DNA of 64,000 nt, from contig NZ_CANMRN010000001.1 of assembly GCF_947500265.1 (NCBI RefSeq), positions 186,001 to 250,000 on the forward strand, given 5' to 3'. Positions within the stretch are counted from its first letter, which is position 1; the number at the start of each line of letters is the position of its first letter. Source of the DNA: an uncultured Psychrobacter sp. GTDB lineage: Bacteria; Pseudomonadota; Gammaproteobacteria; Pseudomonadales; Moraxellaceae. The translations under genes and the position numbers were made by a program. The notes under the pieces were generated by a model. That model saw nothing but the letters and a program-made list of their open reading frames with translations, had not been told where the DNA came from and did not search any database. Positions 47,443 to 56,722 of this stretch are shown in pieces.

Positions 47443-48816
47443 TTAAGACTTATCACGAATCAGCTTATAGTTTAAGAACTCAGTGATACCAAGGGTGCCA
47501 AGCTCACGGCCAAAGCCTGAACGTTTAACACCGCCAAATGGCGTATTGGCCTCAGAGCCAGAAGGCGCATTGATAGTGACCATACCCACTTCTAGTTTGT
47601 CTGCAATTTCAGCAGCCAGTGCCGCATCTTGCGTTTGGATAGACGCACCCAAACCGAAAGGCACGTCGTTGGCAATCTTGATAGCATGGTCGATATCATT
47701 TGCTTTATAGACGACTGCTACAGGACCAAACAGCTCCTCACGATATACATCCATGGATTCAGTCACATCTGTCAGTACTGCAGGCTTAAACCAAGCGCCA
47801 GGCTTGTCTTTGTCCATGCCACCTTCTACTAATACTGTCGCACCTGCTTGGATAGCACTGTCTAGCTGCGCTTGCAAGTTGACCGCAGCAGCTTTTGATG
47901 ACATTGGGCCAATAAACGTATCTTCTTTAAGCGGGTCGGCCAAAGTCATGTTACTGACCGCATTGGTAAAGCCTTCAACGAATTTATCATAGACTGATTC
48001 GATGACGATCAAACGCTTGGCTGCGTTACAGGCTTGTCCAGTATTCCCGAAACGACCAGAGATAGCGCCTTGTATCGCTTGCTCGATATCGGCATCGGCT
48101 GCGACGATAAAGGCATCTGAACCACCCAATTCTAAAACGACTTTTTTGAGTGCGCCGCCAGCTTCTTTCGCAACGGCTTGTCCAGCGCGTTCAGAACCCG
48201 TTAGCGAGACACCTTGTACGCGTGTGTCATTGATAATGGTCGCTGATTGCTCATTGGTTGCAAAGATATTGTTATAAACGCCTTCAGGTACGCCTGCATC
48301 TTTAAAGATATCGACGATAACTTCTGCGGTGTTTGGACACTGCGGTGCGTGTTTTAGAATAATTGTATTACCTGCCATAAAGTTTGGCGCGACAAAACGG
48401 GCTACTTGGTAATGTGGATAGTTCCACGGCATGATACCTAGTAGCGCGCCTACAGGGTGTTTTTCTACCGATGCTGATCCTGAGTCTACATCAATGGTGC
48501 TTGGCGCTAGTAGCTGCTCAGCGTTGTCTGCATAGTAGCGGTAGATATCAGCCACCAGACCGATCTCGCCTTTTGCTTGGGCAACAGGTTTGCCCATCTC
48601 ATTTGCAACGATACGTGATAGCTCGTCTTGGCGCTCAAGATAGATATCAGCGATTTTATGCAGTAGTGCACTGCGCTCATTTAATGGCACTTTACGCCAA
48701 TCTTGATAAGCAGTGTCTGCTTGGTCAATGACGTGTTGGATATCTTGTTCAGTGGCGGTAGGGTAAGTGGCTTCTATTTCGCCAGTGGCTGGGTTATTAA
48801 CTTGATAATCACTCAT
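47443..48816 (-). CDS. NAD-type semialdehyde dehydrogenase, Sad/YneI-like
   Basis: A 457-residue aldehyde dehydrogenase close in sequence style to E. coli Sad (YneI): GIMPWNYPHYQVAR near 128-141, LKHAPQCPNTAEV near 154, Glu in LELGGSDAF near 230 and the nucleophile Cys in GQACNAAKR near 264. It ends the minus-strand run puuA-puuB-nhaC-aguB-aguA. Because no separate puuC is present, it may oxidise gamma-glutamyl-aminobutyraldehyde as well as, or instead of, succinate semialdehyde. AAGGA is 7 bases before the ATG. Not to be confused with gabD at 42672. Confidence 0.85.
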   Translation of the reverse strand: MSDYQVNNPATGEIEATYPTATEQDIQHVIDQADTAYQDWRKVPLNERSALLHKIADIYLERQDELSRIVANEMGKPVAQAKGEIGLVADIYRYYADNAEQLLAPSTIDVDSGSASVEKHPVGALLGIMPWNYPHYQVARFVAPNFMAGNTIILKHAPQCPNTAEVIVDIFKDAGVPEGVYNNIFATNEQSATIINDTRVQGVSLTGSERAGQAVAKEAGGALKKVVLELGGSDAFIVAADADIEQAIQGAISGRFGNTGQACNAAKRLIVIESVYDKFVEGFTNAVSNMTLADPLKEDTFIGPMSSKAAAVNLQAQLDSAIQAGATVLVEGGMDKDKPGAWFKPAVLTDVTESMDVYREELFGPVAVVYKANDIDHAIKIANDVPFGLGASIQTQDAALAAEIADKLEVGMVTINAPSGSEANTPFGGVKRSGFGRELGTLGITEFLNYKLIRDKS

Positions 48817-48885
48817 ATTATGTCCTTTATTTTAAAATATTATTGGGTTCAAAATCCATTTGGGTCTATATTTTTATGCGGGTGC

Positions 48886-48909
48886 ATTAATCAGATGCAT
48901 CTGATTAAT
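48886..48909. repeat. Perfect 24-bp palindrome between aguA and the dehydrogenase gene
   Basis: ATTAATCAGATG is followed directly by its complement, giving twelve base pairs with no spacer. It could be an operator for a dimeric regulator or a hairpin that splits the operon; no T run follows on the minus strand. Confidence 0.7.
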
Positions 48910-48913
48910 ACTT

Positions 48914-50029
48914 TTAGTTATTGCTTTTGATTGATGGTTCTGGTTGCTGCTGCGTAATACAGTGAATATTACCGCCACCAAAAACAATCTCTCTTGTTCG
49001 TACTCCCACTACCTGATGCTGAGGAAAGACTTTTTCAAGCTGCTCGATGGCAAGTGCATCATTTATATCATCATATTGGGGTACGATGACCGCATCATTA
49101 CAAATCAAAAAATTGGCATATGAGGCGATACAAACATCACCCGTTAGGCGAGGTTTGGCGTCGTCAGACTGTACAATGTCATAATCATCAGGCAAGGTCA
49201 CTGGCTGTTGGGTACAGCATAGCTTATGGACTGTTAGTCGTCTGCCTTTTGCATCAGTCATATTTGAGAGCTGCTCGTAGGCTTTTTGCGTTGCTTCATA
49301 GAATGGATTTTCAGGGTCATCCGTGAATAAGCAAACCACTTCACCAGGGCGCGCAAAACAAGCGATATCATCAATGTGCCCAGTGGTTTCATCGGGATCG
49401 ATACCGTCATCAACCCAGAGCACTTTTTGGACATTGAGATAGGCTTTTAGCTTGTCCTCGATTTGCTGTTCGTTCAGATGTGGATTACGTCCCGGGCTTA
49501 GCAGACACATACGCGTGGTCAGAACCGTGCCTTCACCATCGACATGAAACGCGCCGCCTTCCATAACAAAGTCATCCGTTCGATAGCGCGGAATATTTAG
49601 CTGCTCACATAAGCGTTTTGCGAGTTTATCATCGTCATCCCATGGCGAGTAGAGGCCGTCATAGTCTCCGCCCCACGCATTGAATGTCCAATCACAGGCG
49701 CGTAACTCGCCTGCGTCATTGATTAAAAATGTCGGTACGGTATCACGCGCCCATGCATCGTTGCTAGGCATAGAGATAACGTCGATATCATCAGGTAAGC
49801 TATCGCGGCACTGCTGATAATCGTCAGGATTGACCAGTACGCCAACGTCACAAAACTTGTTAATTGCCAATGCAACATCAGCATAAGCTTTTTTGGCAGG
49901 GACAGCTTGTTGTCGCCAGTTATCAGCACGGTATGGCCAGACCATCCATACCTTTTGTATTGGCTCAAACTCTGCTGGCATATAAAAGCCATCTTGCTGC
50001 GGGGTTGAGTCTGTCAGTAATATAGACAT
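48914..50029 (-). CDS. aguA: Agmatine deiminase
   Basis: Hydrolyses agmatine to N-carbamoylputrescine and ammonia. The 371-residue protein of the pentein fold has the substrate WP/D segments (VWMVWPYRADNW near 27-38, NDAWARDT near 90-97), EGGAFHVDGEG near 156, GHIDD near 217 and the nucleophile Cys357 in GGGNIHCITQQ. AAGGTG is 6 bases before the ATG. It is directly downstream of aguB, 68 bases apart, the usual partner for making putrescine from agmatine. Confidence 0.95.
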   Translation of the reverse strand: MSILLTDSTPQQDGFYMPAEFEPIQKVWMVWPYRADNWRQQAVPAKKAYADVALAINKFCDVGVLVNPDDYQQCRDSLPDDIDVISMPSNDAWARDTVPTFLINDAGELRACDWTFNAWGGDYDGLYSPWDDDDKLAKRLCEQLNIPRYRTDDFVMEGGAFHVDGEGTVLTTRMCLLSPGRNPHLNEQQIEDKLKAYLNVQKVLWVDDGIDPDETTGHIDDIACFARPGEVVCLFTDDPENPFYEATQKAYEQLSNMTDAKGRRLTVHKLCCTQQPVTLPDDYDIVQSDDAKPRLTGDVCIASYANFLICNDAVIVPQYDDINDALAIEQLEKVFPQHQVVGVRTREIVFGGGNIHCITQQQPEPSIKSNN

Positions 50030-50097
50030 AAAATCACCTTATCGTACACGAGCGACCATAAAAATAGTGAGAGTAAACTAAAGAGACGGATAGCAGG

Positions 50098-50967
50098 TTA
50101 ACCGTGAGTTAGCAGCGTGCCATACATCGATGGACGACGGTCACGGAACACACCCCATTGCTGGCGATCGACAGCCAGTTGATCTAAATCAAAGGTGGTA
50201 CTAATCACTTCGCTAGTATTTGCTGAGGCTTCTTTTATGATGTCGCCGCGGCCGTCGGTAATGAACGAGCTACCATAAAACTGCATCGTGCTGTCATTGC
50301 CATTTTGGCTGATGGTTTCAGTACCAATGCGATTGGCTGCAATAACTGGCATCAGGTTGGCGGCGGAATGGCCTTGCATACAGCGCTGCCAATGGCCTTT
50401 TGAGTCGATACCGAGTGTCGGCTCATCACCAATGGCAGTGGGGTAAAACAGCAACTCGGCACCCATCAATGCCATGCTACGAGAGCATTCAGGGAACCAC
50501 TGATCCCAGCAGATACCGACACCAATCTTAGCGTATTTGGTTTGCCAAACCTTAAATCCCGTATCACCAGGGGTAAAGTAGAATTTTTCCGCATAAGGAA
50601 TGCCATCTGGTATGTGCGTTTTGCGATAAGTACCCAGTATCTCGCCATCGGCATCGATCACAGTGATGCTATTAAAGAATGTATTGCCTGATTTTTCGTA
50701 AAAGCTAATCGGTAGTACCACTTCTAACTCTTTTGCCAGTTTTTTGAAGTGATTGATAGCTGCATTGTCTTCGACTGAAGTCGCCAGTTTAAAATAATCA
50801 AAGTCATGAACTTGGCAGAAGTAGGGTGTCTCAAACAGTTCTTGTAGCAAGATAATATTGGCACCATCGTTGGCCGCTTTTTTGACCAAGTCAGTCGCGG
50901 TTGCAATGTTTTGCTGGATGTCCCAGCCGCATGTCATTTGCGTGGTCGCCACAGTAACGTTTCGCAT
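50098..50967 (-). CDS. aguB: N-carbamoylputrescine amidase
   Basis: Nitrilase-superfamily amidase converting N-carbamoylputrescine to putrescine. The 289-residue protein shows the Glu43-Lys116-Cys153 triad (LQELFE, YRKTHIPD, GICWDQWFPE) and the AguB-typical GDEPTLGIDSKGHWQRCMQGH stretch, here spanning about residues 178-199. AAGGA is 9 bases before ATG 50967. Same strand and close to aguA. Confidence 0.95.
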   Translation of the reverse strand: MRNVTVATTQMTCGWDIQQNIATATDLVKKAANDGANIILLQELFETPYFCQVHDFDYFKLATSVEDNAAINHFKKLAKELEVVLPISFYEKSGNTFFNSITVIDADGEILGTYRKTHIPDGIPYAEKFYFTPGDTGFKVWQTKYAKIGVGICWDQWFPECSRSMALMGAELLFYPTAIGDEPTLGIDSKGHWQRCMQGHSAANLMPVIAANRIGTETISQNGNDSTMQFYGSSFITDGRGDIIKEASANTSEVISTTFDLDQLAVDRQQWGVFRDRRPSMYGTLLTHG

Positions 50968-51027
50968 GATCTCAATCCTTTTATTGATAGATAAGTAATA
51001 CTATATGTAGATGATGATTCGTATTTG

Positions 51028-51056
51028 CTAACGAACAATTTCTCATCATTCGTTAG
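51028..51056. repeat. 8-bp inverted repeat between nhaC-like gene and aguB
   Basis: CTAACGAA (51028-51035) and TTCGTTAG (51049-51056) form a hairpin with a 13-base loop. No T run; it could be an operator or a transcript-processing hairpin upstream of aguB. Confidence 0.5.
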
Positions 51057-51102
51057 TGTATAGCGACAATAGTTAAGCTCATATTGGTCAAGTTTTATAG
51101 GC

Positions 51103-52596
51103 TTAAGCCATCATATAGCCCAATCCTAAGAAGGTCACGACGGACAGTCCTGCACCTAACATCGCATACGGGAACTGGGTAAAGGCATGCTGCATGGGTG
51201 AGCAGCCAGCACCTTGCGCGGCAAGTAATGATGAATCACTAAAGAAACACGCATGACTACCGAATGATGAGGCTGATAACAATGCGCCAATCATAAGTGG
51301 TGTGCTCACGCCAAGGGCGAGCGATATTGGGAACACGATAGGCATCGCCAACACGTACAGACCCCAGCTTGATGAAGTGGCAAAGGTCAAGAATGCCATG
51401 ACCGCAAAGATAACCGCAGGGAAGATAATAATGGTCATATAAGGCGTGATAGCTTCAATCACATACATGGTCATACCAAGCTCATCGTTGATTGCTTTTA
51501 AGAAAAAGCCACCAATAACGGTCGAGAGTGGATAGAGCATGACTTTAAAGCCTTTAAAGATGGCTTCAACTTGTGTCTCAAAGCTCAAGATACCTTGCAT
51601 CCAGTAGACAACGACAGTCACAAAACAGGTCAATAGTGCTCCGCGTAACAGATCGATTTCAAAGTAAACGGTTGAGACAATCAATAGAATCATCGGAAAA
51701 GCAAAGTTAGCGATATTGGCTTTGAATGACAGCTTGCGCTTGGCTTTGACGTTTGAGATCAGTTGCTCTTCGACAAATGCTTCAGGAACAGGGTTACCAG
51801 CCTTGGCTCGTTTCTCTGCTTTTTTCATCGGTCCCCAATCACCCAATATGCCATAAGCAACCAAGAATACAATAAGTAAGGCAAACCAAGCATAGGCCAT
51901 ATAAGGAATAGCGCTGATATAAAGTCCAATGCCTTCGCCATCTGCTGCTACGCCATTTTCTTCTAGTAGACCTGCAAAGTAAACTGCCCAAGTAGAGATA
52001 GGCACGATGATACACATAGGGGCGGCGGTCGAATCGACGATATAGGCGAGCTTTTCACGAGAGACGTTATAGACGTCAGTGAGTTTTTTAACAGAGGTAG
52101 ATACGGCAAGACAGTTCAAATAATCATCGATAAAGACCACAACACCCAAAGCAAATGTGGCCAACAATGACTGACGACGCGACTTGATGATTTTCTGTAG
52201 CCATTCACTAAAACCATCTAGGCAGCCACTGATTTCAAGGAGCTGAATTAACCCGCCCATCAGACCACAGACGAGGACAATCCAAATAATAGTCTCGTTG
52301 CCCAAGACCATCGACATATTGTCTGCAAAGGGCGAAACCAAATCAAAGGGGTTGAGCATCACAAGGCCAGCGACGCAGCCTGCAATCATAGATTCAAACG
52401 GTCGCCTAGAGACGATGGCGGTGACTAATACTAATAATGTGGGTAATAAAGATAAAGCACCCCAAGATTCATCTGGTCCACGGCTCATGGATAGCCAAGC
52501 AAAGGCCAGATAGATGACGACGGCTACTATTACGGTGAGAAAGACTCGCTTGTTATGATAGTGCCCTTCGACAGCATCATTGAGTTTCATGTTCAT
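51103..52596 (-). CDS. NhaC family Na+/H+ antiporter-like transporter
   Basis: A 497-residue polytopic protein with the NhaC-family features: a central VVFIDDYLNCLAVSTSVKKLTD stretch near 153-174, DSTAAPMCIIVPISTWAVYF near 188-207 and the C-terminal SSFGSHACFFSDSSLLAAQG region. Family members exchange Na+ for protons or, as with malate/lactate and some amino-acid carriers, organic solutes. Its position between puuB and aguB suggests transport of agmatine, putrescine or an organic acid rather than housekeeping sodium export. AGGGAG is about 8 bases before the ATG. Confidence 0.82.
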   Translation of the reverse strand: MNMKLNDAVEGHYHNKRVFLTVIVAVVIYLAFAWLSMSRGPDESWGALSLLPTLLVLVTAIVSRRPFESMIAGCVAGLVMLNPFDLVSPFADNMSMVLGNETIIWIVLVCGLMGGLIQLLEISGCLDGFSEWLQKIIKSRRQSLLATFALGVVVFIDDYLNCLAVSTSVKKLTDVYNVSREKLAYIVDSTAAPMCIIVPISTWAVYFAGLLEENGVAADGEGIGLYISAIPYMAYAWFALLIVFLVAYGILGDWGPMKKAEKRAKAGNPVPEAFVEEQLISNVKAKRKLSFKANIANFAFPMILLIVSTVYFEIDLLRGALLTCFVTVVVYWMQGILSFETQVEAIFKGFKVMLYPLSTVIGGFFLKAINDELGMTMYVIEAITPYMTIIIFPAVIFAVMAFLTFATSSSWGLYVLAMPIVFPISLALGVSTPLMIGALLSASSFGSHACFFSDSSLLAAQGAGCSPMQHAFTQFPYAMLGAGLSVVTFLGLGYMMA

Positions 52597-52691
52597 ACTT
52601 GCGCTCCCTGTAGAACCTCATTTTTTAAAACAAACTCTATTCGGTGGTTGATGCTCGACAGCCAGTAGCGAATCAACTTTCTATCGAGCGT

Positions 52692-52721
52692 CCTATCACA
52701 GCAATCCATTACTGTGATAGG
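52692..52721. repeat. 10-bp hairpin between puuB and the nhaC-like gene
   Basis: CCTATCACAG (52692-52701) and CTGTGATAGG (52712-52721) pair perfectly around a 10-base loop. No T tract on the minus strand, so more likely a processing or protein-binding site than a simple terminator. Confidence 0.6.
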
Positions 52722-52794
52722 TCAAGGCAACAGTAGTTTTTATGATAAAAGCGTTGTCTATGTCGACCGCTTTTATGCAAGGGTGGTCATGTAT

Positions 52795-54171
52795 TTACAT
52801 GCCGGTGGTGTCTTTTAGTGCATACCACCATGAGCCCATGACCGAGTAAGGAACGCGTAGAGCCCTGCCACCTGGGAACGGAATCCAAGGAATCTGTGCA
52901 AAGGTGTCAAATTCTTTGGTTTTGCCATTGATGGCATCAGCCAAGATTTGCCCGAACAGATGAGAGCCTGTTACACCGTGACCACTATAGCCGTGGGCGA
53001 AATATACGCGTTCATGTAGCTTGCCCATTTGCGGTACACGAGAGAAAGACAGAGCAAAGTTACCACTCCACGCGTAGTCGATTTTCACATCGCGCAGCTC
53101 TGGGAAAATCTTATTCATATTGGGTCTGATTTTGGCAGTGATATCAGCAGGATCTTGACCGCCGTAAACCGTACCGCCGCCAAACAACATGCGTTTGTCT
53201 GCTGAGAGACGATAGTAATCAAGAATGTAGCGCACATCTTCGACACAGACATCAGTAGGGAGCAGTTGATCGGCCAAATCGCCCAATGGCTCGGTCGCGA
53301 TAATCTGCGTCGATACTGGCATCACGCGATCAGTCAGCTTAGGAATGACTTTATTGAGATAAGCGTTACCGCATAGAACGGCTTGCTTACAAGTCACCGT
53401 GCCAAACTCAGTAATGACTTTGATAGAATCGTCAGCGTACTCAATATCTACCACTAAGGTGTTTTCATAAATCGTGCCGCCATTTTTTTCGATAGCCGCT
53501 GCTTCACCTAATGCAAGGTTTAATGGGTGGAAATGTCCACCTGAATGGTCGATGACGCCGCCCACATAAGCATCTGACTTGATATGCTCTTGAATGCCAT
53601 TTTTGTCTAGCATCTCTCGGTCGTGCATACCGTGGCTTTCCCACAGTGCATGCGTTTCTTGCAAATCTTTTAGCTGTCCGTTATTCAATGCTGCAAAGAT
53701 GTTTTTTTCTTTCAGATCGCAGCTGATATCGTAGTCGCTGACAAACCGGCGAATAATTTTGCCACCGCGAGTCACTAATTGACCGACGAAATCTGCGCTT
53801 TGCTGACCATAAGATTTTTTGATTTTTTGCAGGCTGGCATTTAGACCGTTGACGATTTGACCACCGTTACGACCTGATGCGCCCCAACCAATCTGTGCGC
53901 CTTCAAGCACAACGACTTCATGATCTGTTTCGATAAGGTGTAGGGCAGTCGATAGGCCGCTATAACCGCCACCGACCACGCAGATTTCTACCTGAATATC
54001 GTTTTTAAGCGTTGGTCTGTCAGGCTTATGGTTGCGACTGGCTGCATAATAGCTATCAGGGTATTGACCCTTATCCGAGTAATGCGGGATATTGCGCGTG
54101 TTGTTAGAAGGTGGGTTTTGGTTCGTTGCCATATTGCTACTTTGGTTGCTATTTGGGCTGCTATTTGACAT
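52795..54171 (-). CDS. puuB: Gamma-glutamylputrescine oxidoreductase
   Basis: FAD-dependent oxidase that turns gamma-glutamylputrescine into gamma-glutamyl-gamma-aminobutyraldehyde with H2O2 and ammonia. The 458-residue protein has a Ser/Asn-rich N-terminal 30 residues, the dinucleotide motif GGGYSG at 67-72, the GWGASGRNGGQ motif near 95-105 and the C-terminal HGYSGHGVTGSHL flavin segment. The longest frame starts at TTG 54204; AGGA is 8 bases from ATG 54171, and that ATG is one base after the puuA TGA, so translation is probably coupled. Confidence 0.9.
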   Translation of the reverse strand: MSNSSPNSNQSSNMATNQNPPSNNTRNIPHYSDKGQYPDSYYAASRNHKPDRPTLKNDIQVEICVVGGGYSGLSTALHLIETDHEVVVLEGAQIGWGASGRNGGQIVNGLNASLQKIKKSYGQQSADFVGQLVTRGGKIIRRFVSDYDISCDLKEKNIFAALNNGQLKDLQETHALWESHGMHDREMLDKNGIQEHIKSDAYVGGVIDHSGGHFHPLNLALGEAAAIEKNGGTIYENTLVVDIEYADDSIKVITEFGTVTCKQAVLCGNAYLNKVIPKLTDRVMPVSTQIIATEPLGDLADQLLPTDVCVEDVRYILDYYRLSADKRMLFGGGTVYGGQDPADITAKIRPNMNKIFPELRDVKIDYAWSGNFALSFSRVPQMGKLHERVYFAHGYSGHGVTGSHLFGQILADAINGKTKEFDTFAQIPWIPFPGGRALRVPYSVMGSWWYALKDTTGM

Positions 54172-54172
54172 A

Positions 54173-55516
54173 TCAAACATCCTGTAAATAGGTGAGGTAT
54201 TCAAGGTTGGTCACTTGCTGAGCAAAGCGTTTGGCCTCTTGCTTTTTGACCGCAATCAATAGCTCAATCATCTCGCTTGGAAATAGTGAATCAACCACAT
54301 CGCTGCTCTCAAATTGACGAATGGCTGAGAGCCAGTCCAACGGTAAGGTTTTTAGTTCTGCTGCATCATAAGTAATGCTGTTAATCGGCTCAGGTGCTTC
54401 AAGCTTGTTTTCGATACCATACAGCATACCCGCCAATACTGCGCTACAAACTAGATAAGGGTTGGCATCTGCGCCAGACACCCGATGTTCGATACGGCGT
54501 GCTTTGGTGTCACCGCCGGGGATACGTACAGCTGCGGTGCGGTTTTCATAACCCCATGACACGTTGTTTGGGGCCAATGTACCGGGGGTAAAGCGGCGGT
54601 AAGAGTTGACATGCGGTGCAAACAATAAGGTGCAATCTGACATGGTCTTAAGCAGGCCAGCCACTGCATGACGCAACATATCTGAGCCTTCATCTGATCC
54701 ATCATCGAATACATTATTGCCATCTTTATCTAATAAGCTGCAATGCACATGAAAGCCATTGCCAGACTGTAGGCCGAAAGGTTTTGCCATAAAGGTCGCG
54801 GTAAGCTTGCGACGAGCTGCCACGGCTTTGACCACTTGTTTAAACAAAATCGCATCGTCAGCAGCTTTTAATGGATCATCGACGTGTAATAAATTGATTT
54901 CAAACTGACCACAACCATTTTCAGCCAGTGCCGCATCCACAGGGATATCGAGCTTTTCACACTGCGCGTAGACTTCGTCTAAAAATTCATCGAATTGTAA
55001 TAGGTCATTGATACTTAAGATGGATGTTTTATTTAGTCTTAGACCGCTCTTGGGGCGGATAGGTGGCTTGGGTGTCTCTCCCTCGGTATAGTCAACCAAA
55101 TAAAACTCTAGCTCCGTTGCCATCACTGGCGTCAGTCCCAGTGCTTTGAACTTTTTGCTAATGTGGTCCAAAACGTGGCGGGCATCACCGTAGTAAGGCT
55201 CATTGTCTTCGGTATATAGCCAAATCGGTAGTAGCGATGAAGGGGCGCTGGTATTGAGAAGCGGATAAGCAGCACGACCAGTTGGACGGGCAATGGCATC
55301 GATATCACCATTGCACTGCGAAGACTCGATGACATCAGCGCCCCATATATCGACACCTAAGATTGACAGAGGTAATCGGATTGCACCGTTTTCTGCTTTT
55401 TCCATTTGATCAAAAGGGATGCGCTTACCACGAAGTAAGCCATTGATATCTCCTGCGGCAACATAGACGTACTCTGTGCTGTTTGCAGATTTGACCATTC
55501 CATTGGTTGTCATCAT
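54173..55516 (-). CDS. puuA: Gamma-glutamylputrescine synthetase
   Basis: Glutamine-synthetase-family ligase joining glutamate to putrescine with ATP. The 447-residue protein has ELEFYLVD near 140-147, NGCGQFEINLLH near 201-212, NGFHVHCSL near 258-266 and ENRTAAVRIPG near 330. It lacks the adenylylation-site region of true GlnA and begins with the YVYVAAGDINGLLRGKR stretch typical of the PuuA branch. ATGs at 55516 and 55513 are equivalent. Overlapping translational signals link it to puuB. It is divergent from puuD. Confidence 0.9.
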   Translation of the reverse strand: MMTTNGMVKSANSTEYVYVAAGDINGLLRGKRIPFDQMEKAENGAIRLPLSILGVDIWGADVIESSQCNGDIDAIARPTGRAAYPLLNTSAPSSLLPIWLYTEDNEPYYGDARHVLDHISKKFKALGLTPVMATELEFYLVDYTEGETPKPPIRPKSGLRLNKTSILSINDLLQFDEFLDEVYAQCEKLDIPVDAALAENGCGQFEINLLHVDDPLKAADDAILFKQVVKAVAARRKLTATFMAKPFGLQSGNGFHVHCSLLDKDGNNVFDDGSDEGSDMLRHAVAGLLKTMSDCTLLFAPHVNSYRRFTPGTLAPNNVSWGYENRTAAVRIPGGDTKARRIEHRVSGADANPYLVCSAVLAGMLYGIENKLEAPEPINSITYDAAELKTLPLDWLSAIRQFESSDVVDSLFPSEMIELLIAVKKQEAKRFAQQVTNLEYLTYLQDV

Positions 55517-55981
55517 GTCTGTTCTTCCTATGAATTTGTAGAATTACTGGGTTTGTTACTGCTACTACGTTTTGGCTGTGGTGTCTAAATTCTCTGCTAG
55601 TGGCATTTATAACGAACACTTAATAAATAAGTATTTGATAAATGACGGGTTGAATATGAGGTATTTGTACCACTGCTAAATTTTTATCAATGATATTAGT
55701 GACTTATAGGCTGTGCTCTTAGGCGTTTTTATTCAGTCTAAAAGTTAAATTCTGTTGGTTATCATTGCTGCTGACTTTTAATATATGGATGAAAACTATA
55801 ATTGTCAATTTTTATTTAAAATTATCTTAAAATAACTCGAATTCGGGTTTTTAGTATAAATATCGATATTAATGAAGTTTATAGTTTACATTTTACGAGG
55901 CGTTGTGTTAAATTTTAGCTAAATAAGGGATTAGACAACATAGACAGCCTAGGTCTAGTTGTTATAACGAGGGAAGATGAT
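55517..55981. other. Divergent puuA/puuD control region
   Basis: This very AT-rich 465-base gap holds the promoters of both directions. A perfect 12-bp palindrome AATATCGATATT lies at 55859-55870 and CGAATTCG a little before it. I cannot match a known PuuR site. No RNA gene or open frame is convincing. Confidence 0.4.
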
Positions 55982-56722
55982 ATGAAAAATTCCAGACCTA
56001 TTATTGCTATTGTGTCTTGTCATAAGATGGTTGACGGACAGCCAGCACAGGCGGTATATCAAAAATACATCGATGCAGTAAACTTTTATGGTGGCAATCC
56101 TATATTGCTGCCAAATACAGCTGCCGATAGCGAAAACTTCGACGCCCTGCTCGAAATAGCAGATGGAATTTTATTGACTGGTAGTTATAGCAACGTCGCT
56201 CCAAATCGATATGGCGCGACGCATACCGAAGCCAAACAAGATCTAGGCCGTGATGAGCTGAGCTTCAAGTTATTGGCTTATGCGGACAAAAAAAACATTC
56301 CGCTGTTTGCAGTGTGTCGAGGTTTGCAAGAGATGAATGTTCATTTTGGTGGCACGCTATATCCTGATTGGCGTGATATCGATGGGTTTTATGAGCAGCA
56401 TTTAGAGGACAATACCCAGCCGCTTGAGGTGCAATATCAGCCCATACATGACGTCATCATTCAACCTCAAGGAAGGCTGGCAGCATTTGGTGAAAAGTGG
56501 CACGTCAACTCATTGCACAAACAAGCCATCAATAAAGTAGGCGAGCGTTTATTCGTCGAAGCGTTAGCGCCTGACGGTCTGGTGGAGGCTATCAGCTTGT
56601 TACAACATCCATTTATGATTGGTGTACAATGGCATCCTGAGTTAAATTATGCGCAAGATAGCTTGTCCAAATTTCTATTCACGGAATTTATTCACCATGC
56701 CAGAGAACCAAAAACCGAATAG
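55982..56722 (+). CDS. puuD: Gamma-glutamyl-gamma-aminobutyrate hydrolase
   Basis: Class I amidotransferase-type hydrolase releasing GABA and glutamate from gamma-glutamyl-GABA. The 246-residue protein has Cys112 in FAVCRGLQEMNV and His218/Glu220 in GVQWHPEL, completing the Cys-His-Glu triad, and LLTGSYSNVAPNRYG near 64-78. GGGAAG about 6 bases before the ATG. Its 3' end overlaps the start of the puuR-like gene by 26 bases. Confidence 0.92.
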   Translation: MKNSRPIIAIVSCHKMVDGQPAQAVYQKYIDAVNFYGGNPILLPNTAADSENFDALLEIADGILLTGSYSNVAPNRYGATHTEAKQDLGRDELSFKLLAYADKKNIPLFAVCRGLQEMNVHFGGTLYPDWRDIDGFYEQHLEDNTQPLEVQYQPIHDVIIQPQGRLAAFGEKWHVNSLHKQAINKVGERLFVEALAPDGLVEAISLLQHPFMIGVQWHPELNYAQDSLSKFLFTEFIHHAREPKTE

